DNA from: a virus
IMG/VR virus record: IMGVR_UViG_3300042307_000130
Span: 1-45,981 of that record
Length of the DNA stretch: 45,981 nucleotides
Strand: one strand, 5' to 3'
A program made the position numbers and the translations under genes. Below the pieces are notes generated by a model, which saw nothing but the letters and a program-made list of their open reading frames with translations, made no database searches and was not told the DNA's origin. Numbering within the stretch: position 1 is the stretch's first letter; each line of letters starts with the position of its first letter. Positions 1 through 9,400 of this stretch are shown one piece after another.

Positions 1-18
1 ACTTCTCTAGCTACTTTC

Positions 19-354
19 TCATTCAATACTATCTTTTTGATGGTATCTGTCTGTGAAATACCTTTGAAGCTCACTAAAAGAAATAGTATCAATAACCTTA
101 ATTGTATCATGTTGTAATTGTATTAATGTTTTTTGTTTTTCTATAATCACATCCTTACGAGATTTTAAACTATCAAGAGATTGCCAGTGCGATTCTTCTT
201 TTTGTTCTAACACCTCAATCTCTTTCTCAAGACGTTGTTTCTCTAAAAGCAAGTCATTCTTCTTTTCTATCCCATAAAGAAGGAATAGAAAGAAGAACAC
301 TATTAGAATGGATCCTAACCATTGCTGTCTTATAAAATTACTTATATGGAGCAT
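19..354 (-). CDS. Rz-like inner-membrane spanin candidate, 111 aa
   Basis: Small protein with one N-terminal hydrophobic segment (about residues 13-28, rich in I, V, F and L) followed by a long charged helix rich in K, E and Q (about residues 31-80) that looks like a coiled coil. This N-in membrane anchor plus periplasmic coiled coil is the layout of phage i-spanins (Rz), which link inner and outer membranes at the last lysis step. It begins with ATG at 354 and overlaps the end of the endolysin gene by 17 nt, as lysis genes often do. No sequence motif proves the function; the call rests on topology and on its place directly after holin-like and endolysin genes. An outer-membrane partner (lipoprotein) is not visible and could lie beyond the window edge. 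Confidence 0.6.
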   Translation of the reverse strand: MLHISNFIRQQWLGSILIVFFFLFLLYGIEKKNDLLLEKQRLEKEIEVLEQKEESHWQSLDSLKSRKDVIIEKQKTLIQLQHDTIKVIDTISFSELQRYFTDRYHQKDSIE

Positions 355-799
355 AGCTAGTTTTACCGTTAACTTTTAAAGCTTTAAGGATTTGTTTTCT
401 CTGTTTACCTGTAGAGTTGTAAGATACATGTACCCAGTCAGGATTAGATGCTGTTCCAAATTCCCAGATCAACTGATCAAAGTTTAAGTTATCTTTGATG
501 TAGTTAAATATTTGTGCGTTTGTAATAGCTGTACCATCCATATCAATATCGATAGCTTCACCTTTACAATGCTGACTTGTTTTACTACCACCGATAGCTT
601 TGTTCAAAGCATCACTTCTGTAACCAGAAGAAATATGAATTGGTTTACCAAAGTGTTTTCTGATAGGTTGGAATATGTTCTCAGCTAACTTCTTAAAGTT
701 CTCAATGTGTTCAGGAGTAGGCATGTTGCTAACTCCTTTTCTTTTAGCAGTTTCTGATCTAACTACTTCTGCTAATGATAGGTTTTCTGATAATTGCAT
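338..799 (-). CDS. Endolysin, peptidase M15 (D-Ala-D-Ala carboxypeptidase-like), 153 aa
   Basis: Zinc peptidase of the M15A/VanY-like type, which cuts peptide cross-links of peptidoglycan. Visible hallmarks are SSGYRS at residues 57-62, SQH with zinc-ligand candidate H77, the following GEAIDID with D84, and DWVHV with H124. The H-D-H set and spacing match the family, and the 153-aa length is typical of a single-domain phage enzyme. There is no signal peptide or separate cell-wall-binding domain, so release would depend on the holin. The ATG overlaps the holin stop by one base (TAATG), implying translational coupling, and the 3' end overlaps the spanin-like gene. The family call is firm; the role as lysin is inferred from the cassette. 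Confidence 0.9.
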   Translation of the reverse strand: MQLSENLSLAEVVRSETAKRKGVSNMPTPEHIENFKKLAENIFQPIRKHFGKPIHISSGYRSDALNKAIGGSKTSQHCKGEAIDIDMDGTAITNAQIFNYIKDNLNFDQLIWEFGTASNPDWVHVSYNSTGKQRKQILKALKVNGKTSYAPYK

Positions 800-1023
800 T
801 ATTGTTTGTTTTTAGTGAATTTATCAATTGATGTAAGGCCCAGTGCACCGAATGCAAACAAAGCTACAGACTCTACAAGAATGTCTGAAGGCTTAACTGA
901 TTCATGGCTAAATGTATTAGCTATTAATGATGCTACAAGTGCTACAACACATAAAAGTCCTGCTACACGCTTTGATGAAACTCTATTAGATTCATCACTT
1001 ACTAATTCTTTAAAAAAGCCCAT
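799..1023 (-). CDS. Holin-like small membrane protein, 74 aa
   Basis: Starts at ATG 1023 (MGFFKELVSDE); an in-frame TTG at 1044 would add seven residues but is less likely because a -7-like box covers it. Two hydrophobic segments are visible: one around residues 19-34 (rich in L, V and A) and one around residues 50-64 (VALFAFGALGLTSI), joined by a short polar loop and followed by a basic tail. Size, two membrane segments and position just before the endolysin fit a phage holin, which would make the inner-membrane hole. The protein also resembles short phage membrane proteins of unknown role, so the holin label is by context. Its stop overlaps the endolysin start. Confidence 0.65.
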   Translation of the reverse strand: MGFFKELVSDESNRVSSKRVAGLLCVVALVASLIANTFSHESVKPSDILVESVALFAFGALGLTSIDKFTKNKQ

Positions 1024-1041
1024 AAATTTAATATTTAGGAA

Positions 1042-1049
1042 CAAATATA
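1042..1049 (-). promoter_or_regulatory. Bacteroidota-type -7 box (TATATTTG) before lysis cassette
   Basis: Reads TATATTTG on the minus strand, an exact match to the Bacteroidota -7 consensus TAnnTTTG. It lies about 18 nt before the holin ATG and downstream of the terminator at 1076-1109. A TTG is present upstream but only 14 nt away, closer than the usual 19-21, so only half of the promoter is convincing. It would give a very short leader. It may let the lysis cassette be transcribed apart from the long operon before it. Confidence 0.4.
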
Positions 1050-1075
1050 AATTTTATAATTGACAATAGGAAATG

Positions 1076-1109
1076 TAAAAATAAAAGTATGCACATAATA
1101 TAGCATACT
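1076..1109 (-). terminator. Intrinsic terminator after the 129-aa gene
   Basis: On the minus strand a 7-bp perfect stem (AGTATGC / GCATACT, plus-strand 1086-1092 and 1103-1109) with a 10-nt loop is followed at once by TTTTATTTTT. It sits 26 nt after the stop of the 129-aa gene and before the holin gene, closing the megaprotein operon. The stem is short and AT-rich, so some read-through into the lysis cassette is likely. Confidence 0.6.
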
Positions 1110-1134
1110 ATAAATATATTTTTAAATGATCAAA

Positions 1135-1524
1135 TTAATGAACAATTTTTAAAAGATCTCCTGTACGATATATTTGTCCAGCAACTAAGCCAGCAAACAC
1201 TGCTGCAGAGTTGTCAGCAAATTGAGGAGTGACAATAGGTGCTGTTAATACAATGTTCCAGTCTGTTGCTCCAGTTCCTACAGACTTAGCAAAGTATAAC
1301 ACCTTTGTGGTTGTATTTAAATAAGTTTGTCCTAAATATGTAGCAGGGATACTAGGAGCAGTAGTACCAGATAATGGTACTAAGTTAGTGTTAATTTTAC
1401 TTAATATAGTTGGTAGATCCTCTAAAGGATTTGCTTTTATATTAGTAAGATAGGGACCATTGTATATGATGCATAAAGCATTTTCATATGTGGCACATGT
1501 TGGGCAAATTGCAGCTGTTCTCAT
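1135..1524 (-). CDS. Small virion structural protein candidate, 129 aa
   Basis: No enzyme motif. The N-terminus (CIIYNGPYL then LEDLPTILSKI, about residues 18-45) resembles the start of the 252-aa and 277-aa Thr-linker proteins far upstream (YDGPELPC then DTLNVILQKI), suggesting a shared docking segment. The middle (about residues 54-90) is a small-residue-rich beta stretch, and the C-terminus ends in a YRTGDLLKIVH-type segment of a kind I have seen at the ends of small phage structural proteins. It is the last gene of the megaprotein operon and is followed by a terminator. Likely a minor virion or appendage protein; the exact role is unknown. Confidence 0.6.
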   Translation of the reverse strand: MRTAAICPTCATYENALCIIYNGPYLTNIKANPLEDLPTILSKINTNLVPLSGTTAPSIPATYLGQTYLNTTTKVLYFAKSVGTGATDWNIVLTAPIVTPQFADNSAAVFAGLVAGQIYRTGDLLKIVH

Positions 1525-1529
1525 GTATG

Positions 1530-1587
1530 TAAAGTTATATATTAATTATGTGTTATAAAATCGATTATATTAAATATGTGATATAAT
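1530..1587 (-). promoter_or_regulatory. Weak promoter-like or hairpin region before the 129-aa gene
   Basis: This 74-nt gap has two weak signals. TAACTTTA (minus strand, 1530-1537) resembles the TATCTTTA -7 box at 39205, but there is no TTTG about 20 nt upstream. A 7-bp AT-only inverted repeat (ATTATAT / ATATAAT, plus-strand 1564-1570 and 1581-1587) follows the stop of the 1628-aa gene without a good T-run. Either could be chance in such AT-rich DNA. Confidence 0.2.
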
Positions 1588-1598
1588 ATAGCGTTGTA

Positions 1599-4500
1599 TT
1601 ATCTTATACCGTAATTGGATTGAACTTTTATGCCAAGGTCTTTAGCAAGTTCTGGATAGAACATTGGAAGATATCCTACCATCTGATTTGAGAAAGGGAA
1701 TGTCTTCAATAAGTATTTAACTACATATGTTTTATCAGCAAGCTCTTCATCTCCTGTACCTAATGCCCACATCTCTTTACGGAAGTTACCTACTAACTTA
1801 AAGAAGTTAGTTAACAAAGATGACGAAGGAAAGAATCCTTGTGAGATAAGATCTAGTCCACTGGTAGGATCATAGAAGTACATAAGTTCACCTTTGAACT
1901 TATCAGCCGCTTTCATATAAAACTTATATTGATTTTTAATCAATGGACTCTCATCATCATCTGGTTCATTAGCTTTCAATGCAGCTACTAATGAGAATAC
2001 AGTTGCTAAGAACACAACGTCTACTAATTGAGATTTGATATTTTGTCTAACAAGATCCATGAATTCAGTCTCAGTCATCTCAAGTGTTTTACCTGTGTCA
2101 GACTCATACTCATTCTTTTTCTTTTCATACATTGTTCTTAAGTACTCTATTCCACTTTCTGTACCTCTTAATGAGCTGTATAGTTTACCAAGTCCTGATA
2201 CAGGATTAGTTATATTAAACTCATCTGTCAACACTTTAAACACCATTCTAGTTCTTCCCCATTCATATGCATCAGAAGCAGAATTATATTTTAAGTTACC
2301 AACACGTACATCTACAAGTCTAGGAATCCAGTTTTTGAATACCATGAATGATTTTCCATATACACTCATGTTAATCATTCTAAGATCATCTTCAGATAGG
2401 TTACCTAATGCATCTTTAGATACTTGTTGAACCTTTCTTCTAAGTTCTATAACAGAATCAGATTTCTGATCTACACCAGGAATCACAAACTTGTTATCAA
2501 TGATCTCACCAACTTTTAGCACTCCTTGTTCTTCTACTAGTCTTTTAACTTCTGCATCAAACTTCTCTTCAAAAGCTTTTCTGTCTGCTACAGATCCTGT
2601 ATACTTTTCTTGATACTCAGGTAGAGTTCTAAGATATTCTCTAGCATTAACAACTCTACCATCTTGTACAATTGAATTTTTAAGGAAAGCAAAGAAGTTT
2701 GTTGTCTGTACATTCAAGTCAGTTTCTCTCATCAAGATCATTAAGAAATCTTGTATGCTTTCCTGTGTCAATGTATTTAAAGAAAGCTTATTAGCTATTT
2801 CTTTATTATAGTTCTCTGTTAGTGGTAAGAAGTATTCTAGTGCACCAATAAGTTTTTTCTGATCTGTACCACCAAACTTTTTTGTAAAGGTTAATAACTC
2901 AGAAGCCAAGTAATCTTTCTTAGTAAAATACTTACCTGAGTTAATTAATGACTGAGCGTTACCACCAAAGAAGTTGGAAGTAGCAGATAGAACATTCAAT
3001 CCTAAAGTTGTTATCTGGAATGTATTGTTCAATTGATCAATCACTTTGTTTACACTCAACTGTCTTTCAGACAATCCTTCTGGAAATACATTTACACCAA
3101 GTTTCTTGTTTAATGTATCTCCCCAGTTACCCACCTTGAATAAAAGCTGATCAAACATTTGACTATCTACAAACTTCTGTCCATAGATGATTGCTTTCAT
3201 CATACTGTCAACAAGCTCAGAGTTCTTACCTTTAGTTTCTGTGTATTGTATTACACCATCTTTATATTTGGTTTTACCAAACAGAGATGTATCGATAGAT
3301 TTTTTATTCTTCTCAACAGCAACGATAGCATTTACTTGGCCTTCTATTTCTGTTAAGTATTTGTATCTAATAGCTGATTCATTATACATTGCCATTGTTC
3401 TGAATAAATCATCAGAAGTAGCTTGATCTATAGGTCTAGTGAAATACTTAGGTATTTTGTTTACTAATTGTCCTGTATCAGGATCAATTTCTCCATATCC
3501 TACATCACCTTCATCAACAGAGATGTTAGTAAAAAATTGTTGACCAAATTTGATTTGACCTCCAGTAACTATTTTCTCTACTAAACTCTTTCTTACAAAT
3601 GGTAAGAATGTTCTAGCAAACTGTTTACTAATGTAACCAAGATCTGCATACTCATTGTTCTTTTCAATGATGTAGTCATAGAATTCTTTAGCAGCAGCAT
3701 TCTCTGGTTTGTTTAATTCTATCCATTCCTTAGAAGTCCATTTGTCTTTCTTTGGAAACTTCTTCACCTCATCATAGATAAACCAACCTGCAGATGTAGT
3801 GGTGCTTGTATTATATAAGTTTCTAGCTTTATATATTTCCATCATCACCTCATTAGGAAGCTTACCATTAGCTAATGCTTCAGCTTCTTCAGCTGTCAAT
3901 AGTCTTGGTTTATTTTTGATTCTTTCTATCTCTTCCTCTAGCTTTTCTTTTAGATGTTCATTGTATGCAACTACATCAATGTTGTCTCTAATCCAAGAAC
4001 TATCTCTTTCATCAGGTGCACTCTTCAACTCATCCTTGATTTTAGCTTTTATATCAGTATAGAATTCTGGATTGTATTCATCTATAAGTTCATTAGAATC
4101 TTTCTTCTTAAGAATGTCAAAGTAGTTTTTATATGATAATCCTTTTCTCTTAGCCCATTCTTCAAACTTAGTTTTTAAAACTTCTAGCTTCTTGCTTTCT
4201 GCTAATGTATCCATACCAGAATAAGCAAACGCTCTGTTAGCTTTCTTATATAAGAATTGAACAGCTTTACTTTGCAACGTAGCTGTAGAACTTAACCACT
4301 TACTGAATCCTTTAATCACTTTCTCTGGAGCTAGGAAACTATCTATGTTTTCTCTCTTAGCAATAATATCCTCTGCAAATTTTTCTAATGTAAGCTCTAA
4401 ATTGTATTCTAATTTTCTTGCATTGTCAGATGTTCTTCTTAACTCTTCTTTAACTTTGTTATCTTCTTCACTGTCTGATAGCAATCCTTCCAATTCTAAA

Positions 4501-6485
4501 TAAAGATCTGTGTATATACTAACAGAAAACTGTGCATCAGATATCTCTTTAGCAAAGTCATTCACTTCTTTTTCATCGAATGATTTAGCATCCTGACCTT
4601 CAAACTTATCATTATATGTATCAATAAGTTTCTCAATCTGATTATTCAATAACTTAGCTTGTCTAACTAATGGTTGAATGTTTTCTTTAACTTGTAACTG
4701 TCTTATAGAATAGAACAATGAGTTAAGTAGCTCGTCTTTATTAAGCTTCTCACTCTCTGGCACTTTCTTATCAGAAATCTTTTTGTATAGTTTATTAAGT
4801 TCACCTAACAACTCATCTATCTTTCTGTTACCTGTCTTCTCACCTTTAAGTGGAACAGGAAGTAAGTAATCATCTTTAATGTTCTTAACGTTTACATCTC
4901 CTATCTTAATGTTAAGTAATACTGGAAGAATGTTTTCTTTTGGATTACCTTTTGAATACAAAGCTTTAATAGGAATCATTCTTGTTTGTTTGAACTTCTC
5001 GTTCTTAACACCATAAGCATTGTTTAATATACCTTTGTATTGATCCATCTGCATATTCCATGCAGTGTTTTTATACCAAGGAATATCTTTATACTTATCT
5101 GTATCAAGGTCCATGAACTTCCAGTCAAGAATACTTACATCACCATTTGGAGCAATAGCCAAGAAGTCTACAGTACCAGCAATGTTTGCTTTAGGATTGT
5201 AAATGGTAGCTTCAGACATGAATCTAGTTCCTTTAGGAAAAGAGTTAAGACGTTCTTTAAGATTGTCTCTTAACATTTCATACATCTGTCTGTTGTTAGG
5301 ATTGATTCTAGATTGATATCCAGTATCATCTAATGGAGTTTCTCTTAGGTATCCGTTCTCATCTACAAATAATTCAAATGCATACTCAAGATCAGCATGT
5401 CCTGCAGTACCTTTCTCAGCTTTTAAATCAAATACTGCTTTCTGGTATTCAGTTTTATTAATGTCACCATTTCTAAATGTTCTCTCATACCATTCAGCAA
5501 TCTTATCTGAAACTCTAGGAATCTTTTTACCATTGATCATGTATCCACCTTCTGCAGGTTTCTCTATACTATCAGATGTTTCTTTGATTCTGTTCATCAC
5601 TGCTTCTTGAGGATCCAATTGTAAGAAGGCCATACCTTCTTGTTCATTAATATCTTCTGCAGTACCAATAATCTTACCAGTTAGAATGTCCATAGACACC
5701 TGATCAAATCCTGATGTAGTAAATAAGTTTTTAAAGAAATCAACAATCTTATCCCACCAGTCTTGTACCTTAGCAATGTTTGCTGGTTTCTCTAAAGATC
5801 CTTCATTGTTTTTAATGATTGTCTCAGCTAACACTTTAGCAATAGCTTCTTCTTTAAGCTTGATTACATCAGGTCTTCCATCTATTTGATACATAGGGTT
5901 TTGGCCATATGTAGCAAACACTTCATTAAGCATAGCATAACCATTAATCTCACTCATCAACTTTTTGTATAGAGCTGGATTAGTTTGCTTGATGATTGCT
6001 ACAGCAAAGTGCATAGCTTCTTCAGGAAGAGATTGTGCTTCTTTACCTTCAACCACTTCAATAAGTTTCTGTGAGAATAAAGCAACACCATTAGCATCTT
6101 GTTTAATGCCATCAACAACAACATTCTTTAATGTTTTAACATCTACACCTATACGTGCAAGAAAGTCATTGACCATTGCTACTGTTTTAGGAGAGGCAGT
6201 AGAAGGTATAACACCATCAGTCAACTGATAGAAGATACCTTTAGCATTATCTATTTGTTTGAATGCACCTTTGTTAGGAATAGCGTTACCATTCTCTTCA
6301 TAAAACAATTTACCTGTTGTTCCATACTTTTCTGTAGCAACAGCAGATAATTCATTGTTGCTCTTTACAAATTTATTGTAATCAAGTATTTTAAGAAATT
6401 GATCTATAATACCGTGAGTCCTCAACCAAGATTTAGTTGAGGCCTCTGCGGTTTTAAATTTTTTCTTATCGTTGCAATTTGTCAT
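1599..6485 (-). CDS. Large internal virion protein with PD-(D/E)XK (RecB/Cas4-like) nuclease domain, 1628 aa
   Basis: Giant late protein just downstream (10 nt) of the RNA-polymerase megaprotein, so probably co-translated and packaged as ejected cargo. Around residues 330-490 it carries the full motif set of a RecB/AddB/Cas4-like nuclease: GTAGH (359-363) with E367, GTVD (D440), DWK (D454, K456) and Q479-MDQ-Y483 (QxxxY). Near the N-terminus EEAMH (155-159) resembles a zincin HExxH but lacks the first His, so it is probably inactive. The C-terminal third has a hydrophobic segment (VVFLATVFSLVAAL) and otherwise looks like the long helical ejection proteins of crAss-like phages. The nuclease could act on host DNA, on defence intermediates or on phage DNA ends; which one is not shown by sequence. 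The crAss-like cargo call is from context and size. Confidence 0.75.
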   Translation of the reverse strand: MTNCNDKKKFKTAEASTKSWLRTHGIIDQFLKILDYNKFVKSNNELSAVATEKYGTTGKLFYEENGNAIPNKGAFKQIDNAKGIFYQLTDGVIPSTASPKTVAMVNDFLARIGVDVKTLKNVVVDGIKQDANGVALFSQKLIEVVEGKEAQSLPEEAMHFAVAIIKQTNPALYKKLMSEINGYAMLNEVFATYGQNPMYQIDGRPDVIKLKEEAIAKVLAETIIKNNEGSLEKPANIAKVQDWWDKIVDFFKNLFTTSGFDQVSMDILTGKIIGTAEDINEQEGMAFLQLDPQEAVMNRIKETSDSIEKPAEGGYMINGKKIPRVSDKIAEWYERTFRNGDINKTEYQKAVFDLKAEKGTAGHADLEYAFELFVDENGYLRETPLDDTGYQSRINPNNRQMYEMLRDNLKERLNSFPKGTRFMSEATIYNPKANIAGTVDFLAIAPNGDVSILDWKFMDLDTDKYKDIPWYKNTAWNMQMDQYKGILNNAYGVKNEKFKQTRMIPIKALYSKGNPKENILPVLLNIKIGDVNVKNIKDDYLLPVPLKGEKTGNRKIDELLGELNKLYKKISDKKVPESEKLNKDELLNSLFYSIRQLQVKENIQPLVRQAKLLNNQIEKLIDTYNDKFEGQDAKSFDEKEVNDFAKEISDAQFSVSIYTDLYLELEGLLSDSEEDNKVKEELRRTSDNARKLEYNLELTLEKFAEDIIAKRENIDSFLAPEKVIKGFSKWLSSTATLQSKAVQFLYKKANRAFAYSGMDTLAESKKLEVLKTKFEEWAKRKGLSYKNYFDILKKKDSNELIDEYNPEFYTDIKAKIKDELKSAPDERDSSWIRDNIDVVAYNEHLKEKLEEEIERIKNKPRLLTAEEAEALANGKLPNEVMMEIYKARNLYNTSTTTSAGWFIYDEVKKFPKKDKWTSKEWIELNKPENAAAKEFYDYIIEKNNEYADLGYISKQFARTFLPFVRKSLVEKIVTGGQIKFGQQFFTNISVDEGDVGYGEIDPDTGQLVNKIPKYFTRPIDQATSDDLFRTMAMYNESAIRYKYLTEIEGQVNAIVAVEKNKKSIDTSLFGKTKYKDGVIQYTETKGKNSELVDSMMKAIIYGQKFVDSQMFDQLLFKVGNWGDTLNKKLGVNVFPEGLSERQLSVNKVIDQLNNTFQITTLGLNVLSATSNFFGGNAQSLINSGKYFTKKDYLASELLTFTKKFGGTDQKKLIGALEYFLPLTENYNKEIANKLSLNTLTQESIQDFLMILMRETDLNVQTTNFFAFLKNSIVQDGRVVNAREYLRTLPEYQEKYTGSVADRKAFEEKFDAEVKRLVEEQGVLKVGEIIDNKFVIPGVDQKSDSVIELRRKVQQVSKDALGNLSEDDLRMINMSVYGKSFMVFKNWIPRLVDVRVGNLKYNSASDAYEWGRTRMVFKVLTDEFNITNPVSGLGKLYSSLRGTESGIEYLRTMYEKKKNEYESDTGKTLEMTETEFMDLVRQNIKSQLVDVVFLATVFSLVAALKANEPDDDESPLIKNQYKFYMKAADKFKGELMYFYDPTSGLDLISQGFFPSSSLLTNFFKLVGNFRKEMWALGTGDEELADKTYVVKYLLKTFPFSNQMVGYLPMFYPELAKDLGIKVQSNYGIR

Positions 6486-6495
6486 GGTTTATATA

Positions 6496-9400
6496 TTAAA
6501 ATGGTACACAAGAGTCATTGTTGTCTTCTTCTTTCCAAGATTCATCTTCTTGTTCAAATAGATCTAGTTGTCCTGGTATAGTTTTATCTTTTTTAACTTT
6601 TTCCTTTGCAGGTAGTTCACTTTGTAAATCTTTTAGTCTATCTTTTAAACTAGCTAATTCACTAGCTACACCTATTTGAGAACTATAGTTTGCTTTGCTT
6701 CCTGCAGATAGTATATCAATTATAACGTTTCTTATATCTTGCGTATCAATCTCAGAGTCTATTCCAAAGTGATCTTCCCATATAGCATGTGCAGCTTGTT
6801 CTACAGTCATTCCACTTTTACTTAACATGCTTGTAGAAATATCTTTTTTGTTTCCTGTACCAACTCCTGTTTCTTTTCTAGCTGATTCTGGAGTTATCTT
6901 AGGTAAGTTGTTTAAAACAATTGTTTCTAAGTTGCTATTGTTAACATCATCTTGCGTACTTTCTAACTCTTCTATTTGTCTAGTTACATCAATTATTTCA
7001 AATTCTAATTTTTCTTCAGGAGTTATTTCTTCTTCGTTAGTTAGTGTAGCTTCAACTACATCTGCAGTTGGTAAAGATACAATTTCTTCTGTAATATCAC
7101 CACCAAAATATTCAATAATTTTTGCATCAGATATCTCTTGATCAATCTTGATTGTACCATTGTTAAGTACTGAAGGCCTTCCATCTAAATAGTATTCAGA
7201 AACTATATTACCATCACCAAGTAAGTTAACTAGTTTGTATACATATCTTCCTTCCCAGTTCAATAAAGGAGTACCATCCATCAATTTAACTTTCTGATAT
7301 CCGTAGTAGTCAGTTAATGAAGTGTTACCTTGCATTCTCATAGACTTCATAGCTTGTGAGCTAATGGTTCTTCCAGTAATAAGATCTACGTTCTGACCTC
7401 TTTTGTTTACAAACACTCTAGGTACCTTAACAAAATCACTGTTCGCTCCATTACCCATATCAAACATAGGACTTAATGTTAACAACAATCTTTTGTTTTC
7501 AGCAGTATCAAATACAGGTTCAAACGTTTCTGTTTGGTATTCGTACACATCATTTCCAAAAGGATCTTCTCCAATAATCTTTTCGATCTCTTCAAAGTTT
7601 TCATCTCTTTGGAATGTAAATCTAGGAGTGATAGTAGGAACTATCTGCTCATCTTTAAAGTTGTTCTTTTGGAACATTCCGTTAGTAAAGTATTCTGTAT
7701 CAGCATTATCAATCAATGCATCTATAATAGGTTTAATCTCTTTAGAATAATCCTCTATAGGAATAATGTTATTGATTGATACAGGAGATTGATAAGTTCC
7801 TTGTAGAAGAGCCACCTTAACAATGTTGTTGTACAACTCAGGATCTAACTCTCTCAACTCTCTCATCATCTCTACATACAAGTTCTCATCATACGCTTCT
7901 TTCAGATTCACTTTAAGTTTGATAGTTTGTGCACCATCAACTTTCTTAGATGATTCTGGAACAAGATCTTGTAACAATTTCATTGCAGGATACTTCACCT
8001 TAGCTTTAGCTATTTGCTCAGCAATAGAATTGTTTCCTGTAGTCAGTTCTAATATTCTAGAGTTAAGTCCAGATTTAGTTTGTACAATGAAATCAAGGAA
8101 TGATGCTTTAGCTTTACTAGCAATCTTAGAGAAGTCATCATCACCTATAAAGTCTTGTTTCTCAAATGATTCTAATACTTTGTTAGTAACATCTACAAAC
8201 TTCTCTTGCTCAAGCTTAATGATTGAACCAACGCTCTTCATTGCAAAATCTAATAATCTTTTTTGATTACCAATTGAACTTGAATCTAATAATTCATCTA
8301 TAGAAGTGAACATGTTCATGTCTCTTGCTATATCTGTTCTAGTTGATTTTCTATTGAATACATCAGAGTTTTTAAACTTGGTTGTATCATAGTTTGTAGC
8401 TTGTGTGAACTTGAAGTTGTATTCAGCCATCTTAGAATACTTCAAGAAGTCTTTAAGGATTGCTCCTTGTTCTCTATTCTGTTCAGCACTCAACATTTTA
8501 TTATTGTTGCTATAGTAAGTTTCAATGTTAGATTTCAATGAATCTACATTGAACACTTCTTCTTTTGCACCTCTAGCTCCTAATTTAGGAAGACCAAATT
8601 TAGCTCTAGTAGCATTGATGTTGTTTGTATTGTACAAGAATTTACTTCCTTTAGATTCAAGAGAGCTAAGATACTCAATGATGATTGGTTGGTTCATGAA
8701 CCATATTGTATTCTCACCAGCACCAATTCTTTCTAAGAACATAAATGTACCAATAGCAGAATCAGATTTAACAATCTTCATGATGTATGGATCTTTTGCA
8801 ATATCCACAACAGAAGTTGCGTATCCAGAAAGTCTATTAGAAATAAACTGATCAGATCCATCTGCTGTTTTAGTTCCAGAAAGAGATGTATATTCTTTAC
8901 CATCAATATTAGTTGTATTGTGTGGTAGATTAATTATACGATCCCCTAAGAAGAAACGATCAGCATTAGGAAGATTGTTAGCCACTTTATCAATATCTAT
9001 TACTAACTTCATTCTTTGTGCAAGAGCGTGTCCTGTAATGTTTACTGCAGCAATACCAATCCATCTCTTACCGCTAAGGAATGCATGTCTTAGTTTTGTT
9101 AAATAGTTTCTATTAACCATTCTATTCTTGATAGTAGTCTCATCTGCATTTCTTAACTTATCTAACTCTGCAGCTCTCTTTTTCAAATCAGCATCTCCAA
9201 TAGGAGTTACTAAGCTTTTGAAGTTACCAGGTAGAGTGATTAGTTTTTCAAATGCATCAAAGTATCTATTCTCAAGAGCTTTCTTGTACATCTTCTTAAC
9301 ATACTTCTCTCTCATCTCTTTGTTAAGTAGATTAGCATTAAGCTTATCTGTTTTCTTAGCAAGAGCATCTATTTGATTAGTCATGTACTCAGAAGGTAAC

